A program made the translations under genes and the position numbers. DNA of 64,000 bases from Malachius bipustulatus. Lineage: Eukaryota > Arthropoda > Insecta > Coleoptera > Melyridae. Below the pieces are notes generated by a model. The model was not told the origin of the DNA. It worked only from the letters and a program-made list of their open reading frames with translations, and did no database searches. Positions 9,196-19,952 of this stretch are shown piece after piece. Positions within the stretch are counted from its first letter, which is position 1, and each line of letters opens with the position of its first letter. The stretch is taken from the NCBI GenBank assembly GCA_910589415.1, contig OU342636.1:41741735-41805734 (forward strand). Direction: 5' to 3'.

Positions 9196-11878
9196 AATAA
9201 CATTGTCGGTAGTGGCGTACGGCGTACGAGCCAGGTCCCAGGTTAATTTTCTCTGGAGTCGAGAGTAGGTTGCTCTTCCGTGGGGTCAGAGAGTCCGGCG
9301 ATGGGGTTTTACAGTGTCTGCTTGCTGCGTTAAGGTTATGGGGTAGAGGAAAGACAAACCGGTCGTAGTTACAGACGATCGGCCGAGAATATTATACCAA
9401 TAATACGGCTGCTTACAGGTGTTGGCTGCTGCTGTGCAAATGCAAATTTCATCAATCTTCGGACAAAACTGCCGGTGCATGGCAATGGGTTTGGGTGAGC
9501 GCTATCACGAAGACGCTTTAATCTTGTCACTGGTACTGAATAGGTAATTTGCAGAAAATTACTGATTAATTCGAGTTCGAAGGACCAAAAAGCTGGAGGA
9601 ACCGGGAGTGGTTTCTCCTAGAGGCGCTTGTTAACTTGGGGTGTAATGAGCGAATAAATGTTGCAAATAACACATTTTTGAAAGATCGAGATTGATTATT
9701 TTTATAATAATAATAAGTGATTCGCCGTTTTCAGGGAGAAACGCTGTAGCCAGCTAGTTTATTATCTTTATATTAACTTTAATTTTATCAGTTCCCTCTG
9801 TTCCCGGTGAAGGTATCGCGGGTATTACCTGCCTTTCATCAGGTTGTCCTGAACAGTGAACACCAATTCTTCGTCTTGTTATACGCTCCCGGTTTTTCTG
9901 AACGTAGTGACCTCTATAAAAATTATTGATTTTCGGTCCTTGACAATCTAAATGAAAGCGATTTCGGCAGTCACGATGGATTACGATCATAGAGCATCTT
10001 TTGGAAAAGTGGGCCTCGTCGGCAAACGTATGGTGCTGACACTGTTCCAATATATTTCTTGAATGCTATTTTCTGTGTAACTGCAACACTGACTTGCTTA
10101 CTATATCTGCATCCCTCTCGTTCAAGGAAATTGTCTCCCTGTTTAATTGTTAATCTTCTTCCCTCCATCGGCCAATAAGTTACTATACGAAATATTTTCC
10201 TTTATGAGGGAGTCAATCTTCGCTTGGAATCCAATCAATCTTCATATCAATCTCAAATGCTTTTGAGCTATCACGCAATCTCAAAAAATCTCTTGGGGAC
10301 GCAATGCAATATCACACGTCCCTCATCCGGTGTAGCCTTCTTTGCCTTACCGAACATCTCGTTATTGGCTGGTTCAATTCTGTTTGCTATAGAAGGTGAG
10401 TTTTAGTTTATTTGACGAATGTATCCTTCTTCAACTGTTGTTCATTTCTATATCTCGGAGTTGACAACCAGGTAGTTTCCCCTATGCGTGTTGTGCCTTC
10501 TTCCTTGCCAACTTAAGATGCTCTCCAAGAACTTTTTGTTGCTCTCGTTCTTGTGGGCTTAATTCGGATATGTGCTCTTTTCTACATTTTAACTTTTTCG
10601 AGTTTTTCAGAATCTGCGGCACCTTTTTGCTATGTTCGAATATAGTTATTATTGTATCTTAACAGTTTTTCTTTGCTTGCCAAATTAGTAACAGAGTAAG
10701 CATAATTATTTAGAATTAAGTATACTGATTAATATCGATTGGGTTATTTTTTTATAGATTAATTATGTCTTCGGGAACCTTTTTTTGTCAAACAAGAATA
10801 AAAGTGCAGAATATTCGCACGTGCGAACATTAAAAACAATACGTAGGTATAAACAAAAAGTAGAAATAACGAATCAGAACTGCAATAAACTACTGGTCTT
10901 TCCTAAAAATAACCATAGCACATGTCCCCACGAACTAGCCGGCCTATGCCTTCAGTTGAACACCGACCACAACCGTTGGCTCGCTGCTGGCTGACGAGAG
11001 GAGCTAAAGTTTAACCAAACAATTCGCGATGTTACAGTACGTGAACGTCCACGGCCAGGTGAACAAACGTCTCACCTACGCTGGTCGACTGTAAAGGTGT
11101 AAAATATTTCTTGCTCCATGGCGCTACCTTCGCTGTGAACCTTTAATCATAACAATTTCTGTTTCGGTTATTGTGTCTCAAAACAAAACACTTTTTTACT
11201 GACTGCTGAATTTAGCCCGTTCGAAAATTTAGCCAATTCGGGTACTTCCATCGTGCGGAGATGAGTGACGTTTTAATTTAAACACTGTTCTATTGACTTA
11301 ATTATTTAATTTTTTTTTAATTAAAACAGAATTTTAATTAAAACCCGGTAAATGGATTTAGGCCTTGTGTGTTGATGTGAAGAAGTTGTGTGATAAAAAA
11401 TGTTTTTCAAGCAGTTTGGAGTGCAGTGCATAAAGTGGTTTTAAATTGCCGGCAGAGTTGGATTTTTAACAGAAATAAATTGGAAGGAATGTGAAAAAAG
11501 GTACGTCTTTTAATGATAGAGTCTGAAAAAGAAATTATTTATGAACTCGTATACTTAAACAAACGAGTTTTGAACTTTAAATGGTTTATTGGCTTATACC
11601 TACAATGCGAATGCAAAACGGTCGAACGGCAGTGGCGTTCTTTGCAGGAATTTATTGATAGCTCAGGAATCTTGACGCTCATAATATTCTATTGAATCTA
11701 TTTGCAGTAGTGGTGAACTTGCAACAAGATTGCATAACATAATTGCTAAGGTACTTACTTATCATAAGAATTATTATTCGCTAAGCAAATTTTGTTTTGT
11801 ATGCACACTACTAAATTTTCTATCATATTTTTTTTATGCTCGTTTTTATTGTATTAAGATTTGCAAACGAAGTAAATA
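9196..11878. other. No gene recognised
   Basis: Open frames here are below 100 codons (for example 9754-10050 minus and 10224-10406 plus), and none resembles a known protein. A donor-like AAG|GTGAGT at about 10393-10400 follows the 10224 frame, but there is no other sign of an exon. The bases around 11000-11110 are somewhat GC-richer than their surroundings. Confidence 0.4.
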
Positions 11879-12603
11879 TACCGGGTGTCTTTTTGAAAAC
11901 TATCCACCTTGAATAATTATAACTCCGTTATTGGTGTTTTGTTTTGGGGAAAATCCTGAGATCAATTTATGTTCCTTAGGGGATACCTTTTGACACCAAA
12001 TTCAACCTTGACGCAAAAAAACCACTCTAGCACCAGCGACCCCCGTTTCAAGAATTTTAAATGGGAAGGGGGTCAATAAGTGACCCCTCATTTAAAAGGT
12101 AACCTGAGTCTCTAAGCGACTATATAATTGTTTTTTTAGGTTGGTGTCAATTTTTTTTAGTATACTTAACAATTAATTAACTTGAAGAGTATCTCAGGAG
12201 TTTTTTTTTTGGAAAATCCTGAGACAGGCTAATTATTGTTTCTCGGGGAACACCTTTTGATACCATCAAGTTGGCCTGCCTCAGGATTTTTTTCAAAAAA
12301 AACTGACTCCTCCTGAGATACCTACTCACAAATTAATCAATGGGTGTACCAAAAAAATTCTCGAAAAAGTTGACTCAAACCTAAAAACAATAATTACACA
12401 GTCGCATAGAGAATCAGATTACCTACCTTTTAAATGAAAGGTCACTTGATCCCCCTTTCAATTTAAATTTCTTGAGAAGGAGGCTGCTGGGGCTAATTAG
12501 GGTTTGTTGCGTCAAAGTTCAAAAGATTTGGCGTCAAAAGATCTCTCCTGAGGAACAGAACAAACATAAATCTGCCTGTGGATAGTCAAAAAGATATCCG
12601 GTA
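11879..12603. mobile_element. Foldback element with about 300-bp arms
   Basis: The ends are TACCGGGTGTCTTTTTGA (left) and its near-inverse ending ATCCGGTA (right). Inner blocks are mirrored across a centre near 12240. Examples are AAAACTATCCAC versus GTGGATAGTCAA, GACACCAAATTC versus TTTGGCGTCA, and AATCCTGAGAC versus GCCTCAGGATT. No coding frame is credible. A TA precedes the left end and follows the right end. It is a non-autonomous foldback whose mobilising transposase is unknown. Confidence 0.75.
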
Positions 12604-12829
12604 TGTATTTCTGACAATCTGAAAGATATGTCAAAAAAACACATGTCTCCAGTTTCACTTGAATTAGGTACAACAGTACACGCATTCAAATGGAAGTTTT
12701 TTTTTTTTTGTTTAACCGGCACCATCTGCATATTATAATACAAAAAAAACATCCTTTTCGAAGTCCTCTATAAGTAAGACGAAGGCTGCACCTAACAAAG
12801 ACACAATGTATCCCTTATCAAAAAAAAAT

Positions 12830-13505
12830 CCAGCGTCAAATTGACAAAATTGAGTTACTTAGCCTACACTTATCCTCCTGTAGGCTTCCCGCACTCTGAT
12901 CTTCTTGCTGAGTTTGACTTCAACAGTCTTGAAGCGAGACGTACGTACACCTCTGTGCGTTTCCTTTGGGGTTTGTTGAATGGACGCATTGACTCTCCTG
13001 ATATCCTTTCCCAGATTTCTTTCCATGCTCCCCAAGTTACACTGAGGCAACAACATCTTCTGCGAGTTAAAACCGCAAGGACAAATACTCTTTTGTTTTC
13101 TCCTTTAAATCGCATGTGTGACATTGCTAATAGGGTTGATGGAAACCTTGATCTGTTTTCGTGTAGCGAACTTCAACTTAGACGATTTTTACTGGCGGCG
13201 TCTAGTTCTTCTAGTCCTTAGTTTGCCTTTACTTTCATTTATTATTATTATTTTTTTTTGTTGTTTCTTTTTTTAACTTAACACATTGACCTGATATAGC
13301 CTGCCTCACCAGCTGGTGTTTGAGTAGTCACAAGTAGGTAGTCTTTCTGTTTTTTTTTTAATATTGTAAACTCTTAATTACGTTTTTTATTTCATATTGT
13401 TGTAAGTTTATATTAATTTGTGTACTTTTCCCCATCCGATATAAGCTATTGGCTTGTTGATGGGAGTATTAAATAAATAAATAAATAAATAAATAAATTA
13501 AGTGC
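12830..13505 (+). mobile_element. Non-LTR retrotransposon (Jockey/CR1-like) 3' end
   Basis: The open frame 12841-13221 (126 codons) matches the C-terminal tail that follows reverse transcriptase in Jockey/CR1-like LINE ORF2. Visible blocks are SLEARRTYTSVRFLWGLLNG, a run on to RTNTLLFSPLNRMCDIAN, and the LDLF...LRRFL ending. A 250-bp non-coding tail follows, finishing with TGGGAGTATT and an (AAAT)n run at 13470-13498. This is the usual 3' end of such elements. Reverse transcriptase and endonuclease are absent, so the copy is strongly 5' truncated and dead. Confidence 0.75.
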
Positions 13506-14139
13506 ACCAGTCTGTAGTAGGTATACTTAGAACAGGTATATTTTGCTTTTCGAAGAGTAGAATTTTTGCAAATAATTTTTTTACCGAGGGAGTCGTGCTA
13601 TATAGATCTTATTTAGAAGTTTTCATTACTAAGAACACACTTCCTCCAAGTGTCACATGAACATTCATAAATCCCAAAAAATTACGGCACGTTTTATTTG
13701 CGTATAAAGTTAACACGAAAAAAGTTGGGGACGAAGTACAAAAAGGTAAAAAAAAATTGAAAAAGTAAATGCTTATCAGGTCCCCCTTTTAAGAAACTTT
13801 CTTCGTCTATTTTTTTACCTAAAAATGTTTTAAATTTTGATAGAAAAAAAGTCTCCTCAAAAAGACCTTTGTATAGCAAGTATAGGGATTTGCTATTCTA
13901 AAAAACGTCATTGACCGAAAACCAATGACGTCGTAGTACTTCTACAGATGGTTCGGTGTAAACTATTGCGAAAATTTTATTTCTGCACTTTCTTAAACGT
14001 AGAAACAACCAAAGAGAAATAATCTGAATTCTTATGTACGAGGTAGATCTTACCGAAAATAATAAAACGACTTCAATAAAGTAAGCCACCCTACCCTTGT
14101 TTTTAAACTTATGTAAAAATCGAGTTAAAAATGTTTTTC
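13506..14139. other. No gene recognised
   Basis: This is AT-rich spacer. The open frames on the minus strand are short and rich in Phe/Lys, as expected of non-coding AT-rich DNA. Confidence 0.45.
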
Positions 14140-15240
14140 GGAAGAGTTATATTGTTCAACACTGACAAAATAGTGGCGTCTATGAGTCGGAAAAAACCCC
14201 AAATTTCCGAATTTTTTCAGACGCAACGAAACCACTTTCCTCCCCCGTTTTCGAGGGTGCTGAATACGATGGCGTAGGGCAAATTTCTTTTTCGGGTTGC
14301 GTTCACCCGCCCTATTGGCCAAAACACACCCTTTTTTTTTAAATTCGTTCTAATGCCCCCGGGTCGGAAAAAACGCATGCAACTCGCTTCTTGGGATACC
14401 TTGTATCTAATGACAACTGCCCGTCTCCCTACGCCCACCACCTTGGCCAAGAACCATCCTATGGCCTATGGGGGTTGAAAATGTTTTTTCTTTTCTTATA
14501 ATCCTGAATATTTCTGCATTCTCCCGTTTTCGAGGATCCTTTAACACGATGGTAACCATTATATACCTCCACTACACGTTTTCATCCCCCAAATCGAGGA
14601 AAACACGATCCAAGGGGATCGAAAATGTGTTTTTTAATAACTGGGGCACCTGCTGCCGCATATCCCCGTTTTCAAGGGTGCTGAACACGATGGTCACTAC
14701 CTTAGACCTCTACCGCCCCCCCTAAATTGACAAAATCACCCTCCAAGGGGGTTGAAATGTTATTTTGTTTCATAATTTAGCGTGCTTTCTATTGGATAAA
14801 ATAGAAAAATATGGAGACAACGTTTCTGTTACTCTTACGTAAGCATGTGACGTTCATTTTGAGAGTATCAGCTCCACTTGTAAAAGACCAAGGCTACACA
14901 CTAGTTCTCCCCCTAGCTTTATTAAAAGATTATCATTATAATATTTCTAAGTACATAAATTTGTTCAATATTTTCTATTTGTATTTGCATGTGCATTTGC
15001 ATGTTCCCCCTTGAAGGGTGTTTTCCTCGATTTGGGGGGATGAAAACGAGTGGTAGAGATCTAAGGTAGTGACCATCGTGTTCACCACCCTTCAAAACGG
15101 GGGGATGAGACAGGTTTCTCGTCTAATAAAAAAAAACACATTTTCAACCCCCTTGGAGGGTGGTTCTTGACCAAGGGGGTGAGAGTAGGGTGACGGACAG
15201 TTGTCATTATTAGATACAAGGCTTCCCCAGAAGAGACCTT
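14140..15240. repeat. Composite inverted repeat with CCCCGTTTTCGAGGGTGCTG units
   Basis: The motif CCCGTTTTCGAGGGTGCTGA, or a variant followed by ACACGATGG, occurs near 14234, 14522 and 14664. It returns inverted near 15075-15105. Another mirrored block, TTGTATCTAATGACAACTG at 14401 with its inverse at about 15197-15222, sets arms of several hundred bases around an AT-rich centre (14760-14990). No coding is seen. It is probably a large foldback with internally repeated arms. Confidence 0.65.
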
Positions 15241-15894
15241 TTTATTTTATATACTTTTGTCAAGCTTCGTGAAGTGAGCTGGAAAAACTCGGGAAAACTA
15301 GATTGCTATAGCACATTCGATTGACCATCTTTTGACCACCTTTGACCACCCAATAATTTGGTTTGACCACCTTTTGTTTTTGTGTGATTCCAAAAGAAAA
15401 ATTTCCGGCTATAACTTCACAAAATTTCCAAATTGAGTATATACATAGTGATGTTTAAATACCCATTCGTTTGACTACGTTGGACCACCGAATAATTTTG
15501 TTTGACCACGTCCAGAAAAAAATTATGTTTTTTTTTATCTCCTTCATCTCTATTTCACAATTTTACAATTCTCTCTGGAAGCTAATAGTCCGGTCAATCT
15601 AGACATTCAAAGATACATAAATTCCCAACAAGCTGAAAATGAATAAAATTGTTAAAAACATAATTAAAAATAAAAATTAAAAGTTCCCCATCGTTCTCGT
15701 ATGTGGAAAAAAATTACTAAATGCCAATAAATGTCAAAAAATGTTTTTTTTTGCGAACGACTCAGTTGAGTTTAGAAATAAATCGACAGACTTATCGCAA
15801 CAATTCAATCACTTGTGATATTATACTGTTGACTATTTCACTATAATCTTATGATTTTCAAGAGCCCAGATAATATGGTGATGGCGGGACACTC

Positions 15895-16515
15895 TTACTC
15901 CATCGTCATCTCTTATTCGTTTACTTGGAGTGAGCCTCGTAGCGAACATGTCTTGCCATGACAATGTTACACATCTGGCGAAGAGTTGTGCTTCTCAAAA
16001 ACTTGGAACATTCTTCCGCACTAAGATTGTTTATACACCTCAACAGCTTCTCCTCTTGTACAAGGCTCAAATCCGACCATCCTTGGAGTACTGTTCACTT
16101 GTTTGGTGCTCCTAAACATACGCTGAGATTACTTGAGATCAAGAAAAGAGCAATCCAGTTGATTGGAGACCCGGATTTGACAAAAGACACTCTCGAACAT
16201 CGAAGTAACTGACCTGAGCCTGTTTACAGATATTTTTATGGGAAGTGTTCAAAATACGTGGGCCGTTTGATCCCACCTAGAACAAGGCCGGGCTGAAATA
16301 CACGTCCAGCCGCAAAAGTTCGTCCCCTATCGGGGTCGGCTCTTTGCACCTCGTACCACCCTATTTCAGACTTTTTCATGTATAGAATCGCATCACTTTG
16401 GAATAGCATTCCAAAGGGCGTATTTCCCGAAGTATACCTACAACCTATACAGCGATTCAAGACCAACGTACAGCTTCATAGGGATTCCCCTACAGTGCAT
16501 GTGTATAAAAAAGTA
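15895..16515 (+). mobile_element. LINE ORF2 C-terminal part (Jockey-like), frameshifted
   Basis: Two overlapping frames carry the stretch after the reverse transcriptase palm. One reads LGTFFRTK...TPQQLLLLYKAQIRPSLEYCSLVW; the next reads KHTLRLLEIKKRAIQLIGDP. Later pieces (RYFYGKC-like, LIPPRT, then SLWNSIPKGVFPEVY-like in another frame) follow the normal order in this family. At least three frame changes and several stops show decay. The catalytic part of the reverse transcriptase is missing. Confidence 0.75.
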
Positions 16516-16519
16516 ATTT

Positions 16520-16590
16520 GATCAATCGGAATTGAAGAACAACTCTGCTTATTACGATAAAGCAGAGCTGTTTTTCAATTCTGATTGGTC
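16520..16590 (+). other. 31-bp stem hairpin, pre-miRNA-like
   Basis: The arms 16520-16550 and 16560-16590 pair over 31 positions: 27 Watson-Crick, 3 G-U and one A-C, with a nine-base loop ATTACGATA. It lies just beyond the LINE coding remnant. It could be a LINE 3' recognition hairpin, a MITE relic or a small-RNA precursor. The sequence does not decide. Confidence 0.6.
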
Positions 16591-16782
16591 TTTTTCAACG
16601 CTCTGGTGATTTTCAACGCCTTAACCATGGATACGGATCGCTGAACAATGCAAAGTTTGACAGTTCGACAAAAAATAATTATTGTAGTTGCACTTCAAAA
16701 TGTAGCACTTCTGCAGAATTTAATTTTTTTGATTGTTTCACTTTGTTTGTGAAATAGTCTAATAAAATACTACTCGTGATTG

Positions 16783-16914
16783 AATTGTCGCGATAAGTCT
16801 GTCGATCTCTTTCTAAACTCAACTGAGTATAGCTTAAATAAAACACCACATCGTGGTGTTTTCAATCAACTTAGTCTCGTTTAGAAAGAGATCGGCAGAC
16901 TTATCGCGACAATT
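16783..16914. repeat. Perfectly organised 132-bp hairpin
   Basis: The arms 16783-16818 and 16879-16914 are inverse copies with one difference over 36 bp. The centre holds a second 10-bp inverted repeat, AAAACACCAC 16840-16849 with GTGGTGTTTT 16853-16862. The left arm overlaps the right terminal repeat of the 15760-16828 element, so the terminus has been duplicated head-to-head. A (TTTA)n run follows at 16914-16935. Confidence 0.85.
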
Positions 16915-16999
16915 TATTTATTTATTTATTTATTAACAAATTTAATTTGCTTAGTTGTAAATATCTTAATTATTTTTATGTAAAAAGTAAGTATATTAA

Positions 17000-17225
17000 G
17001 TAGAGCGGGCGGCAGCGCGGCGGTTTAGGTCTCTGATTGTTAAGTCGTTGACGCTGTCACCGTCTGAGTTCGAATCCCAGCTCGACATGGTTGTTTCTGT
17101 TCGTTTATTTTTAAAAATGTGTTTATGACTTTATGTGCTCGATTTCGAAGTCAAATTACCAGAGTGTCTTATCCTCGGTCTTATTTACACAGTTAAGACT
17201 GATGTTCCCTATTAAAAAAAAAAAT
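17000..17225 (+). mobile_element. tRNA-derived SINE
   Basis: The 5' part carries GGCGGTTTAGG (A-box-like) and GAGTTCGAATCCCAG (B box). The T-arm is CTGAG/CCCAG, with an anticodon-stem-like CTGATTGTTAAGTCG block between. A unique body and an A-rich tail (17211-17225) follow. The last 40 bp (CACAGTTAAGACT, then TTCCCT and A-run) recur at 51738-51772. The order tRNA head, body, tail defines a SINE transcribed by RNA polymerase III. Confidence 0.7.
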
Positions 17226-17312
17226 AAAAGAAAGTATAAGTAAGTACATATTTTGGAAGCTATTCCTTTTAGACATTTATACATTTTTTTAAATTTAGTC
17301 CCGTCTAGTGAT

Positions 17313-18545
17313 TTTAGTGTATTTTTTAATAAAAAAATACACTATTGAGGACGACATCACTTTTCGAAAATCACCCAAACTCATCAAATGTCCACCGATC
17401 ATGACCCCCAGATCACGAAAAAGATCCCCCAGAACAACATCGTGAAATTTCGATTTTCAAAACGCTCCTGTAGCTTTATCTTTCAAGATTAGTGAACGAA
17501 ATTTCGGATTCTTGTAAATCTTTGGAATGACGTTAGATTTTCGTTGAAAAAATTTCCAAAAGTCCCATCACTTCTACAGGGTGTCCCTTCAAAATTCCAG
17601 AAATCCGGTTTTTGTCATCTCATTTCAGGTCGCAGTTTTGACTCTAGGAGGCTGAAATTTTTGTGGGAGTAAGATATCCACAAGGAGTGGTCTGGTATTG
17701 CACTTGAGCAAAATCGGCCGAGCCGTTTCAAAATGGCAGCCATTTGAATTTTCGGAAAATTTCCAATTTTTTGAGCCCCCGTATGAGCAAGATGGCAAAA
17801 AAACTTTGAAATCAAATTAACAGGATTTGAAGAAAATTATTGGAAATTTGAGTTAATGCAATAAAATTAGCATATTTTCCATTAATAAGCCAGTGTCGTG
17901 GGTAGGAAAAGGGTAAAAATGTGTAAATTTCTATAACCGTTTATGAGTCCATTTTTGAAGAAGTTGAACCAAAATTTTCCATTTTTTTTTCTTTAACATA
18001 TAATTTGATGTCTTAGCTTCAATTCGCCTCGATTAATGTAGCACTTTAAACGAAATATAAAAAAGTTTTTCGCTTGTGCAAAATTAGCTTACACTTATAT
18101 AAAATTATTAAATCGATGAAATGGTTCGCAATTTCTTTTTTATTTTTTTTCACATTCAATTATGAATGGTTCTGAAAATTAGAAGAGCAATCGCAACGAC
18201 AATTAAATCACCTACATGCAGGTGAAAAAAGTATTCAAATTGGTCTTTTTATAACTAAGATATGACCAGTTTAAAAAATAAAATGCGTAGGTGTAGGTAC
18301 CTGACGTACTATGAAACGCACCGTGGCTCAGTTCGTTACACCCTTGCCTAGTAAAGTGTTGGTGCGGGTTCGAATCCACGATAGGATCATTCTTTTTTTT
18401 TGGTAGGTAGGTGGATTTTCCCAAAAAAAAATCGGATTATTTTTTCATAATATTCATTATATAAAAAAATAGGAAGAAAATATTTATTATTGAATCGCAT
18501 AAAAATACACTATTTCTGCGATTGATGCGCAAGAAGGTTTTTTTA
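17313..18545 (+). mobile_element. Large repeat family with tRNA-like module, copy A
   Basis: It begins with a hairpin (TAGTGTATTTTTTAATAAAA and its inverse) and ends GATTGATGCGCAAGAAGG. It aligns with 53559-55866 (same strand) and with 36822-37975 (reverse). The interior includes CTACAGGGTGTCCCTTC at 17575 and a tRNA-like block at 18318-18388. No long frame is conserved. The minus-strand frame 17615-17815 also recurs at 54011-54211, but only because the DNA is repeated. The class is unknown to me. Confidence 0.7.
18318..18388 (+). repeat. tRNA-like module inside copy A
   Basis: CCGTGGCTCAGTTCGTTACA resembles the D-arm/A box, and GCGGGTTCGAATCCACG the T-arm/B box, at tRNA spacing. The T-stem pairs poorly, so this is a decayed tRNA-derived internal promoter rather than a tRNA gene. 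The same block is present in the two other copies. Confidence 0.6.
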
Positions 18546-18700
18546 CAAAAAAAAAACACGATTTGGGAATTTATTGAAATAAATCATAGAATACCTACCT
18601 AAAATTTCAAATGAAAATATATGTTTACAATATAGATAAACTTTCATGTAAATAAATAATCACATATGCTAGAAAAATATAAGCAATATCAACATAAATA

Positions 18701-19952
18701 CAGGATGTTTGGTAAATAAATGTCATAATTTTAACCAGTTGCGTTTCCTTCTAAATTTCACAGTAAAATCTATTAAAAAAAATTATGGAGTTTGTGAAAA
18801 TAAATGATAAAAAGTTTTCTGAGCTAAACCTAAAAAACAAAATAATATTTTTTTCAAAAATTTGAAAAAATCCGCCTAAATTTTTTTTGTTTTTTAATTA
18901 AAAAAAAAATTGTAAAAATGACATTTTTTACAAGTACTATGTACCTACGTCACGGCCAAAGCAACTAGGACAATGGTTTTGCTACTGTATAAGTCCAATA
19001 ACTATATCTTTTCATTTTTTTTTTTTCAATTGAAATTGCACATGCACTGCAGGGGAATTCCTATGACGGTCTGGGAGCAGTGCATGAGCGGAGATATCCA
19101 TTCACGTTTACTTTGAATGGTTGAAGGGTGTATTCCAGGAAACCCTGCGCTTCATCCTCCCCCCTCGCGTTTCATGTTTTTTTAAGTGTATGATTCATAG
19201 AAATTTTGCATGTTTAGTCAATATAAGTAATTTAATTAAAATTATAAGAAACTCACAATAAAAAAGATATGCATAAGCTTAATTTTATTTACGGGCGAAT
19301 TAATTTTTTCTACTTATATGTATGGTGTGCTCATGGCTTTTAACACGACTGCATGGTAACACGGTTTATGTATTGGCTGGTTTACTGGGTCATAACATAA
19401 TTGTCATTTTTTCATTGATGGTACACTGACTGGAGAGCGTTAGCTTGAGTTGCGTTAAGAAGAAACTGGGCCAGCTATGTTAGAATTGAACCTGGGGAGG
19501 AAGAAATTTTTTTAGGGTGTTAAGCGAATAATAACATATTTTCTGAACTGCCCGTTCACCAGATTTCCACCCCTGTGATTTTTTCTTCTGGGGTTTCTTG
19601 AATAATAAATTTACAAAAAAATGACACATCATTCAATAGTTTACTATACATTTAAATGGAGCAAAATACTCGCAAGCAGTTTAGATTTAGAAGTATCTCA
19701 GTACCTATATGCACCACCGTCAAGGTGGCAAAACTATCTTGAAATACATACATATAGCAAAAATACTCGCAACAATATCAAAAGTGTTCAGCTCGGTGTT
19801 CAGTAAATTTTTGAACACCGCATTGATTTTTGAATTGAGGAATTGAGAAGCGCATTTTATTTCTCGAGAAGTCTACATTGAACATTTTGCTGTAAAATAA
19901 TAATTAAGAGAAACAAAATTAAAAAAAGTTGATTTTTACACGAGACATCCAT
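18701..19952 (+). mobile_element. Tc1/mariner-like element, transposase remnant
   Basis: Codons from about 19548 read ARSPDFHPCDFFFWGFLNNK, the third-Asp region of IS630/Tc1/mariner-type DDE transposases. A later V-IEHF segment before a stop at about 19895 fits the C-terminus of that family. Weakly matching ends, CAGGATGTTTGGT at 18702 and the inverse of GAGACATCC at 19943, may be its terminal repeats. Stops and frameshifts are many, so it is dead. The N-terminal half was not recognised. Confidence 0.55.

Larger units (their letters stand above)
15760..16828. mobile_element. Segment bounded by about 80-bp inverted repeats
   Basis: The left arm 15760-15840 (CTCAGTTGAGTTTAGAAA, then CGACAGACTTATCGC) is mirrored by 16751-16828 at roughly 80-85% identity by eye. 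Between them lies the LINE tail at 15895-16515. Either a DNA element captured a LINE, or the LINE landed inside an inverted-repeat element. Confidence 0.6.

Noticed and set aside
10224..10400. Possible exon ending in AAG|GTGAGT
   Set aside because: A donor-like site without a matching acceptor, domain or neighbouring exon is expected by chance.
18318..18388. Functional tRNA gene
   Set aside because: A and B boxes are recognisable, but the T stem is mispaired in all three copies and the block sits inside a dispersed repeat.
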